Assembly: GCA_017461585.1 (NCBI GenBank)
Contig: JAFTYM010000037.1
Coordinates: 1 to 64,000, forward strand
Source of the DNA: Oscillospiraceae bacterium
GTDB taxonomy: Bacteria > Bacillota > Clostridia > Oscillospirales > Oscillospiraceae
DNA: 64,000 nt
Reading direction: 5' to 3'
Both the position numbers and the translations under genes were made by a program. The notes under the pieces were generated by a model. It did not search any database. It saw only the letters and a program-made list of their open reading frames with translations, and was not told where the DNA came from. The stretch's first letter is position 1. Each line of letters begins with the position of its first letter. Shown one piece after another: positions 8,232 to 16,211 of this stretch.

Positions 8232-8693
8232 TTATGTAAGGTCGGGAAATCCAGTTTGACGAAGCGCCTCATAGCACATTATTGCGACGGAATTTGAGAG
8301 GTTAAGACTTCTTGCATCCTCACGCATAGGAAGGCGGATGCAGTTATCGGCAAAGCGGTTTCTTAAATATTCGGGCAGACCTGCAGTCTCCTTGCCGAAG
8401 AGGAGATAGCAATTGTCTGTGAATACAGCTTCGGTATATGTCTTCTTTGCCTTGGTGGTGGCGAGCCAGTAAGTTCCGTCAGGGTTTTTCTCAAAAAACT
8501 CATCAACGTTTTCATATACGGAAATGTCCACCATGTGCCAGTAGTCAAGTCCTGCGCGCTTTACTGCTTTGTCCGAAATGTCAAAGCCCAAAGGCTTTAT
8601 AAGGTGGAGCCTTGAACGTGTGGCGGCACATGTGCGTGCAATATTTCCCGTATTTGCAGGGATCTCAGGTTCAACAAGTACGATGTTTATCAT
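8232..8693 (-). CDS. trmL: tRNA (cytidine(34)-2'-O)-methyltransferase TrmL
   Basis: A 153-residue SPOUT methyltransferase of the TrmL group, which methylates the 2'-OH of the wobble nucleotide of tRNA-Leu isoacceptors using SAM. All trefoil-knot motifs are visible: the N-terminal PEIPANTGNIARTC, the central LLFGKETAGLP, and the C-terminal RLPM...RSLNLSNSVAI. Length and sequence are typical for the minimal family member. It lies 18 bp downstream of the acyltransferase-like gene on the same strand and is probably co-transcribed with it. Confidence 0.92.
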   Translation of the reverse strand: MINIVLVEPEIPANTGNIARTCAATRSRLHLIKPLGFDISDKAVKRAGLDYWHMVDISVYENVDEFFEKNPDGTYWLATTKAKKTYTEAVFTDNCYLLFGKETAGLPEYLRNRFADNCIRLPMREDARSLNLSNSVAIMCYEALRQTGFPDLT

Positions 8694-8711
8694 AGGGTTC
8701 TCCGTGGAAAG

Positions 8712-9455
8712 TTAAAACTTCATGGTTCCGAGCTCATTGCATCTTGCGCAGAGCATGTCTGCAAGCTCTGTTCTTGAAAGACCGAGTGAGAGAAGCTCGT
8801 CTACTGTTTTTGGTGTATCAAAAATATACTGCCTTGTCTCTTTGTTCAGGTATGCAACGAACACAGGCGCGTTGATGCCGTGTTTCTGACAGTATTGCAG
8901 GAACATGACAGCACCGGGATAAAAGCCTGTCAGCACTTTGAAATAGCCGTTGTCGGACTTTTCGGGGAAGATGACTACTGTTGTTCCGCTTTCAAGAGTG
9001 GCAAGGCTTTCGGAAAGAGTCTTTCTGAAACGAACATCACCGTAAGAGGAGATGAGATTTATACCTTTATAATACATATATGTAAGCGGAGTTATAATAA
9101 GGCAGAGAACTTTTGCAAGATAAATGTTCCAATGCTTTTTCTGGTGATAATAAATTTCGGTCTGATACTTGTAAGCAGATTTGAAGCTTACATTCATCTC
9201 GTGCGCACCCCAAAGACGAACGGGCATGTCGCTGTAAAGCTCGTTTGTAATTGGAGCGGAGGGACCTACATGGTTTGTGAGGATAATAGAGCCCGCCTCT
9301 GCTTTGTCTCCGAGGAAAATGTAACGGGGCTCTTTTACAAAAAGGCGCAGGATTTTCTTGACGATCCTGAACCATGTCTTTCGTTCGTTATATAAATCGT
9401 TAAGCTTTTTACGGTCAGCCTGCGTATTTGGATTCTGTACGGTTGTGACGCTCAT
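8712..9455 (-). CDS. acyltransferase-like protein (PlsC-related)
   Basis: A 247-residue protein related to 1-acyl-glycerol-3-phosphate acyltransferases. It has a block-I-like TNHVGPSAP and a block-III-like VVIFPEKS, with a hydrophobic segment near residues 110-125. The usual HX4D is not seen: the Asp position reads Ala, so catalysis or assignment is uncertain. The ATG at 9455 is chosen because GGAGG stands six bases upstream; an in-frame extension to 9548 would read through the promoter and leader hairpin. Likely an inner-membrane lipid-related enzyme, but the substrate is unknown. Confidence 0.7.
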   Translation of the reverse strand: MSVTTVQNPNTQADRKKLNDLYNERKTWFRIVKKILRLFVKEPRYIFLGDKAEAGSIILTNHVGPSAPITNELYSDMPVRLWGAHEMNVSFKSAYKYQTEIYYHQKKHWNIYLAKVLCLIITPLTYMYYKGINLISSYGDVRFRKTLSESLATLESGTTVVIFPEKSDNGYFKVLTGFYPGAVMFLQYCQKHGINAPVFVAYLNKETRQYIFDTPKTVDELLSLGLSRTELADMLCARCNELGTMKF

Positions 9456-9474
9456 AAGAAGCCTCCTTGTATAT

Positions 9475-9500
9475 AAAAAGCTTTGCCATATTGGCAAAGC
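9475..9500 (-). terminator. terminator-like hairpin in the leader of the acyltransferase-like gene
   Basis: GCTTTGCCA and its complement (9480-9488, 9492-9500) form a 9-bp stem with a 3-base loop. On the minus strand it is followed by five U residues and then directly by the ribosome-binding site. It lies downstream of a good promoter, so it is placed as a leader attenuator rather than an end-of-gene terminator. Confidence 0.6.
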
Positions 9501-9519
9501 GTATAATCTTATATTTTTA

Positions 9520-9548
9520 ATTATAGCATGAAAGGTGTGTTTTGGCAA
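9520..9548 (-). promoter_or_regulatory. promoter for the acyltransferase-trmL operon
   Basis: On the minus strand TTGCCA (9548-9543) and TATAAT (9525-9520) stand 17 bp apart. Transcription would start just before the leader hairpin at 9475-9500. Confidence 0.7.
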
Positions 9549-9590
9549 TAATGGAACGGAACTGATGTGAGAGGGTGCTTTTGGAAAAAT

Positions 9591-9618
9591 AAAAACCCCG
9601 TTCGCTTGAACGAGGTTT
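9591..9618 (-). terminator. intrinsic terminator of the tRNA-Val transcript
   Basis: On the minus strand AACCTCGTTC pairs with GAACGGGGTT (one G-U pair, AAGC loop) and is followed by a T run. It begins directly after the encoded CCA of the tRNA. Confidence 0.8.
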
Positions 9619-9694
9619 TGGTGGACGATAACGGACTTGAACCGCTGACCCTTCGCACGTCAAGCGAATGCTCTACCAGCTGAGCTAATCGTCC
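9619..9694 (-). tRNA. tRNA-Val (anticodon GAC)
   Basis: A 76-nt tRNA on the minus strand including an encoded CCA end. The acceptor stem GGACGAT pairs with ATCGTCC. The anticodon stem TTCGC/GCGAA encloses the loop TTGACGT, giving anticodon GAC, which reads GUC and GUU. The T-arm GGTTCAAGTCC is canonical. It is a single-gene transcript followed at once by its own terminator. Confidence 0.93.
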
Positions 9695-9821
9695 TCATCA
9701 GCTAAGTTATAATACTACACCAATATGGATTTGTCAACTAAAACTTGAAGAAATTACATGAATAATGAAAAACCTCTCTCAAATAATAGAATTGTAAAGA
9801 AATTCAATCGGAGGTCAGATA

Positions 9822-9992
9822 ATGACAACAGCTGGTTTTATTAAAGGTATAGTTATCGGTGCGGCAGCAGGAGCATGTCTGGGTGCAGCTGTAACACCCA
9901 AGAAGAAAAAGATAGGGAAGAAGATGATGGGCAAGACTCTCAAAGCGGCAGGAGAGCTTGTAGAAAACTTTGCGGGCTCCATGTGGGGCTAA
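9822..9992 (+). CDS. 56-residue glycine-rich membrane peptide
   Basis: A short gene with a GGAGG site and ATG, and its own terminator. The peptide has one Gly/Ala-rich hydrophobic segment (about residues 5-25: FIKGIVIGAAAGACLGAAV) followed by a lysine-rich patch and an amphipathic tail. This resembles the N-terminal part of YtxH-type general-stress proteins, but it is too short to assign. Expression as a single gene is supported by the flanking terminators. Confidence 0.65.
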   Translation: MTTAGFIKGIVIGAAAGACLGAAVTPKKKKIGKKMMGKTLKAAGELVENFAGSMWG

Positions 9993-9996
9993 AAAG

Positions 9997-10029
9997 GAGC
10001 GGTTATTAGGGATATCCTAACAACCGCTC
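9997..10029. terminator. bidirectional intrinsic terminator
   Basis: GAGCGGTT and its complement, extended by ATTAGG/CCTAA around a GATAT loop, with T runs on both sides. It serves the 56-residue gene on the plus strand and the chromate-type transporter pair on the minus strand. Confidence 0.85.
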
Positions 10030-10047
10030 TTTTAATTATATGTACAT

Positions 10048-10623
10048 TTATACTCCTGCAAACTTGAGGACGATGCCGACTACGGCAGAACCTGCGAGGA
10101 TGAATATGGGGTGGGGATTCCACTTTTTGAGAACTATGAAAGCGACGACAGCAAGTATAAGTCCGGGAATACTGATAAGATCAAGGAAAGAACCTGTACT
10201 CTGATACTTCGCAAGATCAAAGAGGACGGACTCGCCGATCGCATTTACGGCAGCTGTACTGATAAGTGCAACGGATGCTGCACGCAGACCGTAAAACGCA
10301 CCCTTGACGATCTTGTTTTCATTGAACTTCTGAATGAACTTGGAGACAATGGTGATGATGATCACCGAGGGGATCATGAATCCCAACGTTGCAACTATAG
10401 AACCGAAAATTCCGCCTGTTGTAAAACCTGCGTAGGTTGCCATGTTGATTCCGATAGGTCCGGGGGTGGACTCGGAAATTGCGATCATGTCCGTAAGCTG
10501 TTCAACGGAGAACCAGCCTGTTTTAACTGCGATATCCTCAAGGAAGGGGAGGGCAGCCAAGCCGCCGCCGACGGTGAAAAGTCCCGCCTTAAAAAACTCA
10601 AACAATAAACGAAGGTAGATCAT
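10048..10623 (-). CDS. chromate transporter-type membrane protein, half-size subunit
   Basis: A 191-residue CHR-family half protein. It has the family signature FFKAGLFTVGGGLAALPFL near the N-terminus and ESTPGPIGINMATYAG, then about five membrane helices. Half-size CHR proteins work as pairs of unlike subunits. The real substrate in anaerobes is not established; chromate or sulfate-like anions are inferred from family name only. The ATG overlaps the stop of the upstream partner by four bases, so the two are translationally coupled. Confidence 0.88.
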   Translation of the reverse strand: MIYLRLLFEFFKAGLFTVGGGLAALPFLEDIAVKTGWFSVEQLTDMIAISESTPGPIGINMATYAGFTTGGIFGSIVATLGFMIPSVIIITIVSKFIQKFNENKIVKGAFYGLRAASVALISTAAVNAIGESVLFDLAKYQSTGSFLDLISIPGLILAVVAFIVLKKWNPHPIFILAGSAVVGIVLKFAGV

Positions 10624-11165
10624 TTTGCTTTCTTCTCCTTCCAGTTACTGATGAGTACACCGGCTATGCCTGCTGCAACAACAAATATGATAGGTGTAAT
10701 GTCGATGAACAGAGCACAGAGGAATACGACGATGAAGAGGATAAGAGTCCACTTATCTATAACAGCTTTTTTGAAGAGCTTGATAATTGAATTGATGATA
10801 AGTACACATACACCGACGCGGATACCTGCAAAGGCGTTCTGGACGGCAGGGTAGTGGGCAAATGCCTGAAGCACAGCGGCAATTATCATGATGATAACGA
10901 GTGAGGGGAATACAACGCCGAGTGCAGCGAAAATACCGCCTGCAACACCGTGAACTTTATTGCCGACGAATGTTGCTGTGTTTACTGCTATAACGCCGGG
11001 AGTGCATTGACCGACGGAATAGTAGTCCATCAGTTCGTTTTCAGTTACCCAACCTTTTTTCTCAACACACTCACGCTGGAGCATCGGCATCATTGCATAG
11101 CCGCCTCCAAATGTGAGTCCGCCGATACGGCAAAAGGTGAGGAACAAGTCAAACAATTCCTTCAT
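10620..11165 (-). CDS. chromate transporter-type membrane protein, half-size subunit
   Basis: A 181-residue CHR-family half protein, first gene of the pair. It carries the equivalent signatures FCRIGGLTFGGGYAMMPML and GQCTPGVIAVNTATFVG. The proline-glycine motif and glycine triplet are conserved with its neighbour, consistent with two homologous halves making one transporter. The promoter at 11204-11231 on the minus strand drives both. Confidence 0.88.
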   Translation of the reverse strand: MKELFDLFLTFCRIGGLTFGGGYAMMPMLQRECVEKKGWVTENELMDYYSVGQCTPGVIAVNTATFVGNKVHGVAGGIFAALGVVFPSLVIIMIIAAVLQAFAHYPAVQNAFAGIRVGVCVLIINSIIKLFKKAVIDKWTLILFIVVFLCALFIDITPIIFVVAAGIAGVLISNWKEKKAK

Positions 11166-11203
11166 ATTAAAGACTCCTTATTACATATCTCAGGATGATG
11201 TTA

Positions 11204-11231
11204 ATTTTAGCAAAAAACCCTGTAATGTCAA
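11204..11231 (-). promoter_or_regulatory. promoter for the chromate-type transporter pair
   Basis: On the minus strand TTGACA (11231-11226) and TAAAAT (11209-11204) are separated by 16 bp, about 40 bp upstream of the ATG. Confidence 0.6.
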
Positions 11232-11516
11232 ATATTAATGTATCGTATAAAAAATGAAAATTTGCGATATTTTTGAGCGTTTTGAAAGATTGATATTCAA
11301 AAAGTGCGTATATATGCATGAAAAACCATGAATATATATTAATTATCAAATAAAAATGCAAGCGACTTTTGGTTAAAATGTAGAAATATGCGAAAATGGC
11401 ATGATTTAACAAAGTAAAGTATTGAAAAGTTTGGCACAATGAGCTAAAATAAAGCTTAATTTATTGTTGGGGTACTATATACGGCTCCGATGTTCACATG
11501 TCGGGAGGCATCAAAC
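11232..11516. other. AT-rich intergenic region between the CHR pair and the peptide ABC operon
   Basis: The gene-free stretch runs from 11166 to 11516. Apart from the minus-strand promoter (11204-11231) and the plus-strand promoter (11422-11450) I see nothing coding; it is AT-rich and holds several short hairpin-forming runs only. Confidence 0.6.
11422..11450 (+). promoter_or_regulatory. promoter for the peptide ABC importer operon
   Basis: TTGAAA (11422-11427) and TAAAAT (11445-11450) with an exact 17-bp spacer, about 65 bp upstream of the first permease ATG. Confidence 0.6.
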
Positions 11517-12458
11517 ATGCGAAAATATGTTCTGAAAAGAATACTTATGATGCTGCTTTTGCTTTTAGGTATGACGTTCATCGTCTTCAGCAGCCTTTAC
11601 ATCGCTCCCGGTGACCCTGCACAGATGGTTGCAGGTCCCAGCGCATCTGAAGAGGACATCGAAAGAATAAGAGTGGCATTGGGTCTGGATAAGAGCTTTA
11701 TAGTTCAGTATCTCAGCTATCTGAAAAATCTGCTTTCTCTGGATCTTGGCACCAGCTATACCTCCAGACAGCCGATTATGGATGAGATCCTGGTAAGATT
11801 GCCCTTTACTATAAACCTTGCCTGCGCATCCATGCTGCTTTCTGTTGTAGTCGGTATTCCGCTTGGTATCCTTTCCGCTCTTAAGAAGGACAAACTGGCA
11901 GACAACATTATCACAACAGGTGCCCTTGTTGGTATATCCATACCAAACTTCCTGTTCGGTGTTTTGCTGATGTACGTTTTTGCGGTAAAGCTGCAGATAT
12001 TGCCTTCAGGCGGTATGACCCACTACTTCTGGACACCTACCGGATTTAAACAGGCTATCCTGCCTGCCATCGCGCTGGCTTCAAACTCCATCGCGACATT
12101 TATCCGTATCGGACGAAGCTCCATGCTGGACGTTCTTCAGTCTGACTACATCCGTACCGCAAAGTCCAAGGGTCTTAAGCAGAGAGTTATCGTATTTATC
12201 CATGCTCTGAGAAATGCGCTTATTCCCATTCTCACGCAGCTTGGTACTACTTTCGGCAGCCTTCTTGGCGGCGCCATGATCACAGAAAAGGTTTTCGTTA
12301 TCAATGGTATCGGTACATACATGATCGACGGTATTACAAAGTATAACTATCCTGTTGTTCAGAGTACAGTTCTCTTTGTTGCTGCAATGTTCATCATCAT
12401 CAACCTGATCGTCGACCTCGTTTACTGCGTAGTCGATCCCAGAATCAGATACGAATAA
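11517..12458 (+). CDS. oligopeptide/dipeptide ABC transporter permease (OppB/DppB type)
   Basis: A 313-residue permease with six membrane helices and the family's long first periplasmic-type loop (SLYIAPGDPAQMVAGP...). The cytoplasmic EAA-type loop is DYIRTAKSKGLKQRVIVFIHALRNAL, which docks onto the ATPases, and the C-terminus ends VDPRIRYE as usual. The start at 11517 follows a GGGAGG site. First gene of a six-gene operon that also holds OppC-type permease, lipoprotein, two ATPases and gamma-glutamyltransferase. Confidence 0.92.
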   Translation: MRKYVLKRILMMLLLLLGMTFIVFSSLYIAPGDPAQMVAGPSASEEDIERIRVALGLDKSFIVQYLSYLKNLLSLDLGTSYTSRQPIMDEILVRLPFTINLACASMLLSVVVGIPLGILSALKKDKLADNIITTGALVGISIPNFLFGVLLMYVFAVKLQILPSGGMTHYFWTPTGFKQAILPAIALASNSIATFIRIGRSSMLDVLQSDYIRTAKSKGLKQRVIVFIHALRNALIPILTQLGTTFGSLLGGAMITEKVFVINGIGTYMIDGITKYNYPVVQSTVLFVAAMFIIINLIVDLVYCVVDPRIRYE

Positions 12459-12473
12459 GGGGGTGTGCTTGTA

Positions 12474-13370
12474 ATGGAAAACGTAAAACGCAAAAATCCT
12501 TTTATAACTGCTTTCCGCAAGCTTACCCAGAACAAGCTTGCAACGGTTTGCTTCTTTATTCTGCTGATCGAGATAATCCTTGTTGTATTTGCACCTGTTT
12601 TCACAGACTACGGCTATGAGGAGCAGGATCCTACAATAAGACTTCGCCCCGGATTCTGGGCGGGTACAGATGATCCCGACCCGAAAGAACAGTATGTAGA
12701 GGGACATTGGCTGGGCACAGATGATTTCGGACGTGATGTTTGGTCAAGACTTCTGTACGGCGGAAGAGTTTCCCTTATGGTTGGTTTTGTATCTACAGCT
12801 ATGGGTCTTGTGATCGGTGTTATCTGCGGACTTTTGGCAGGCTTCTATAAAAAGCTTGATAATATAATCATGCGTATTATGGATATCCTGTTTACATTCC
12901 CCGGCACACTTCTCGCTATGCTCATTATTGCCATGCTGGGTAACAGCACATTCAATGCTATGCTTGCTATCAGCATCTGGTCCATTCCCAGCTTTGCACG
13001 AATGGTCCGAGGCAAGGTTCTGCAGATAAAGGAAGAGGACTATATCATGGCAACCAGATCTCTCGGTGCCAAGGATACAAGAATCATCTTTATCCATATT
13101 CTTAAAAACTGTCTGCCCACCATCATTGTTATTGCAACGATGCGTATGGCAACATCCATTATCTCTATTTCCACCCTTAGCTACCTCGGTCTTGGTATCA
13201 CACCTCCCATGCCCGAATGGGGCGGTATGATCTCCGCAGGTAAGGCATTTATGTGGCAGCGTCCCAGTCTTATATTTATTCCCGGTATTGCAGTTATGAT
13301 AACTGTTATCTGCTTCAATATTCTGGGCGATAAGCTGAGAGACATCTTAGACCCCAGTCTCCGTGACTAA
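12474..13370 (+). CDS. oligopeptide/dipeptide ABC transporter permease (OppC/DppC type)
   Basis: A 298-residue permease, partner of the preceding gene. It has the typical N-terminal helix, the extracytoplasmic HWLGTDDFGRDVWSRLLYG motif, and the EAA loop DYIMATRSLGAKDTRIIFIHILKN. It ends LGDKLRDILDPSLRD. The ATG at 12474 lies 11 bp after AAGGGGG; an upstream in-frame GTG is less well placed. Together with the first permease it forms the membrane channel of the importer. Confidence 0.92.
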   Translation: MENVKRKNPFITAFRKLTQNKLATVCFFILLIEIILVVFAPVFTDYGYEEQDPTIRLRPGFWAGTDDPDPKEQYVEGHWLGTDDFGRDVWSRLLYGGRVSLMVGFVSTAMGLVIGVICGLLAGFYKKLDNIIMRIMDILFTFPGTLLAMLIIAMLGNSTFNAMLAISIWSIPSFARMVRGKVLQIKEEDYIMATRSLGAKDTRIIFIHILKNCLPTIIVIATMRMATSIISISTLSYLGLGITPPMPEWGGMISAGKAFMWQRPSLIFIPGIAVMITVICFNILGDKLRDILDPSLRD

Positions 13371-13439
13371 TTACTTATTTTTGGTTTGTATGCCCAAAGC
13401 GGCATTCAAATAGATTTCTTAGAAGAGAGGAAAATAACC

Positions 13440-15101
13440 ATGAACGCAATGAAGAAAATCCTTTGTATCGTTCTCGCACTCGTTATGTGCGTTGGCATGC
13501 TTGCAGGCTGCGGCGGTGGCGGTTCCATCGGCGGCAGCGATGACGGCGGCGCTATCAGCGGCGGCGACACATCCACAGGCGGCGATACATCCACAGATGG
13601 CGGCAGCGACGAAGGTACTGCTTCCACAAACCCCGAAGTCGGAACAACATTTGAAATTGCTCTGACAGCAGCTTGGACAGGTTTCGATCCCCTGCGTACA
13701 AACGACAGTGCTTCCACATACGTTAACGCACAGATCTACGAGACACTCTACCGTATCGATCCCGAAACAGGCGCTTACAACCCCCTCCTTGCAGCAGAGC
13801 TTCCCAGCTTCTCCGAAGACGGTCTGACAGTTACTGTTAAGCTCCGTGAAGGCATCACATTCCACGATGGCACACCCTTCAACTCTGAGGCTGTTAAGCA
13901 CACATTCATGCTCATCAAGGATCCTGAGTTCGGTTCTGCTCGTGCTTCCATCGCAAACTCCATTGATTCTATCGAGTGCCCCGATGAGTACACAGTAGTA
14001 TTCCACCTGACATACGAAGACGGTGTTATCACAGCTAAGTTTGCTCACACAAACTCTGCTATCGTTTCTCCCACAGCTCAGGCTAACCAGGATCTTATGA
14101 TCAACCCCGTAGGTACAGGTCCTTACAAGTTCGTAAGCTCTGTTTCCGGTTCTGAGGTTGTTCTCACATCCAACGAAGAGTACTGGGGCGGCGCTCCTGA
14201 GATCAAGAATGTCAAAATGACAATCATCACAGAAGAGTCCACAGCTATCGCTCGTATGGAGACAGGCGAGGCTGACTTCATGCCCGGTCTTTCTGTTGAG
14301 CAGATCTCCCGCGTAGAAGCTATCTCCGGTGTTGCTGTTGACACATCCGAAGCAGCTAACATTTACTACTTGGCTCTTCGTCCCGAATCTTACGTTAACC
14401 CCATCATGGCTGAGCCTGAGTTCAGAAAGGCTATCGCTATGGCTATCGACAAGGAAGGCTTTGTAACTTACACAATGGAAGGTTACGCATCTGTAGCCAA
14501 CTCCGTTCTCGGTCCCAAAATCTACGGCTATTCTCCCGAGTGTGAGGATGTAAACATCGACTATGATCCCGAAGGCGCAAAGGCTATCCTCGATGCACAT
14601 CCCGGCTGGGCTGAAGAAGAGATCGTCTTCCTTTGCCCCTCCACACCTGCATACGCAAAGATGGGTGAGTACTTCCAGGCTAACCTGCTTGCTGCAGGCT
14701 TCAACGTAAAGCTCGAGTCCATCGAGTGGTCCGCATGGCTCACAGAGTCCAAGACAGAGAACCGCTTCGACATCACTCTTGCTGCTTGGTCCAACGTTAC
14801 ACGTGACGGTTCCGAGCTCATGGAGCCCAACTTCCACTCTGTAAACGGCGCTAAGAGAATTCTCTTCCCCGCTGATGTTGCTGCTGAGATCGATGGTTAC
14901 ATCGAGGCTTCCAAGATGACATCCGACGAGGCTACACGTAAGGACAACCTCCAGAAGGTTAACGCACTCCTCCAGGAAAACGCTTACATCCAGCCCATCT
15001 ACAACGGCACAAACATCTTCTGCTACAACGAGCTTTACACCGGTGTAACACGTGACGTTAGCGGCGTGTTCTACGTTGTTGACTTCGGCTACGCTGAATA
15101 A
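13440..15101 (+). CDS. extracellular peptide-binding lipoprotein (SBP family 5)
   Basis: A 553-residue substrate-binding lipoprotein. It has an N-terminal signal peptide with lipobox LAGC (Cys about residue 22), a Gly/Ser/Thr/Asp-rich flexible linker (about residues 23-60) and a family-5 binding domain (LRE.ITFHDGTPFNSEAVKHTF, N.VGTGPYKF). It delivers peptides to the permeases. Codon choice is strongly biased (CTC, GTT, AAC, TCC), more than in neighbouring genes, which indicates very high expression. The start has GAGAGGA upstream. Confidence 0.92.
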   Translation: MNAMKKILCIVLALVMCVGMLAGCGGGGSIGGSDDGGAISGGDTSTGGDTSTDGGSDEGTASTNPEVGTTFEIALTAAWTGFDPLRTNDSASTYVNAQIYETLYRIDPETGAYNPLLAAELPSFSEDGLTVTVKLREGITFHDGTPFNSEAVKHTFMLIKDPEFGSARASIANSIDSIECPDEYTVVFHLTYEDGVITAKFAHTNSAIVSPTAQANQDLMINPVGTGPYKFVSSVSGSEVVLTSNEEYWGGAPEIKNVKMTIITEESTAIARMETGEADFMPGLSVEQISRVEAISGVAVDTSEAANIYYLALRPESYVNPIMAEPEFRKAIAMAIDKEGFVTYTMEGYASVANSVLGPKIYGYSPECEDVNIDYDPEGAKAILDAHPGWAEEEIVFLCPSTPAYAKMGEYFQANLLAAGFNVKLESIEWSAWLTESKTENRFDITLAAWSNVTRDGSELMEPNFHSVNGAKRILFPADVAAEIDGYIEASKMTSDEATRKDNLQKVNALLQENAYIQPIYNGTNIFCYNELYTGVTRDVSGVFYVVDFGYAE

Positions 15102-15135
15102 TTAAAACTTAATTCCGATACTTTTATCGGGTTTG

Positions 15136-15198
15136 GAATACACATCATGTGTATTCTAAGCTGTGCTCTTCTCTTTACGAGGAGGGCACACCTTAGAA
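15136..15198 (+). repeat. two consecutive hairpins between the binding protein and ATPase genes
   Basis: First hairpin: GAATACAC, loop ATCAT, GTGTATTC (15136-15156 including flanking bases). Second: TTCTAAG (15154-15160) pairs with CTTAGAA (15192-15198), with further internal pairing. Neither ends in a T run. They are well placed to protect the upstream lipoprotein mRNA from decay or to cut read-through, giving more binding protein than ATPase. Confidence 0.5.
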
Positions 15199-15230
15199 CA
15201 TACATCACCCAAAATTAGGAGGATGCTTCC

Positions 15231-16211
15231 ATGGGTAACAATAAAGTCCTTGAAGTGAAGGATCTGGTAACGACCTTCAGAATCGAGAAAAAAGAATATG
15301 AAGTTTTGCGAGGAGTTTCTTTTGACCTCCACGAAAACGAAACGCTGTGCATGGTTGGTGAGTCAGGCTGCGGTAAGAGCGTTACAACTCTTGCTATTAT
15401 GGATCTTCTCCCCAACAATGGCCGTATCGTTTCCGGCAGCATCAAGTTAAACGGTCAGGAGCTCACAGAGATGTCCAAGAAGGAGCGCAATGCTCTTCGC
15501 GGTAAACAGATGGGTATGATCTTCCAGGAACCCATGACCGCATTAAACCCCCTTCTCACCATCGGACGTCAGATGACAGAGAGCCTTATGCTCCACAAGG
15601 GTATGAGCAAGAAGGAAGCAAAGCAGACTGCTATAGACTATCTTGAAAAGGTTGGTATAGCAAACCCTGAGGACCGTTTAAAGCAGTATCCCTTCCAGCT
15701 CTCGGGCGGACTCCGACAGCGTATTATGATCGCCATGGTCATGGCTGTTCAGCCCAGCCTTCTTATTGCTGACGAGCCCACAACAGCTCTGGACGTTACC
15801 ATTCAGAAGCAGGTTCTGGTTCTCCTCAATAAGCTGAAAAAAGACGTAAGCACAGGTATCCTGTTTATTACACATGACCTCGGTGTTGTTGCTGAGATCG
15901 CAGACCGCGTTATTGTTCTCTATTCAGGACGTAAGGTTGAAGAGGGAACGATTGAGATGATTTTTGCGAAGCCTCAGCATCCTTACACTATCGGCCTTAT
16001 GAATGCCGTACCCAATGTTGAGCTTGATGACTTTGACATCCAGCCAATTCCCGGTACATTCCCCAACATTACAGAGGATATCGGCGGCTGCCGTTTCCAT
16101 CCCAGATGTCCTTATGCAACAGAGCGCTGCAAGGCTGAAATTCCTCAGGAAATCGAAATCGAGCCGGGACACTTTGTCTGCTGTCATAAAGTAGAGGAGG
16201 AGCGCAGATAA
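15231..16211 (+). CDS. oligopeptide/dipeptide ABC transporter ATPase (OppD/DppD type)
   Basis: A 326-residue ATPase with Walker A GESGCGKS, Q-loop MIFQEPMTALNP, signature LSGGLRQR, Walker B LLIADEPTTALD and H-loop ITHDLG. The C-terminal extension holds the Cys-rich CRFHPRCPYATERC region; in this family such a cluster binds an Fe-S centre or oligopeptide regulatory domain. Its TAA overlaps the next ATG (TAATG), so the two ATPases are coupled and form a heterodimer. Confidence 0.93.
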   Translation: MGNNKVLEVKDLVTTFRIEKKEYEVLRGVSFDLHENETLCMVGESGCGKSVTTLAIMDLLPNNGRIVSGSIKLNGQELTEMSKKERNALRGKQMGMIFQEPMTALNPLLTIGRQMTESLMLHKGMSKKEAKQTAIDYLEKVGIANPEDRLKQYPFQLSGGLRQRIMIAMVMAVQPSLLIADEPTTALDVTIQKQVLVLLNKLKKDVSTGILFITHDLGVVAEIADRVIVLYSGRKVEEGTIEMIFAKPQHPYTIGLMNAVPNVELDDFDIQPIPGTFPNITEDIGGCRFHPRCPYATERCKAEIPQEIEIEPGHFVCCHKVEEERR

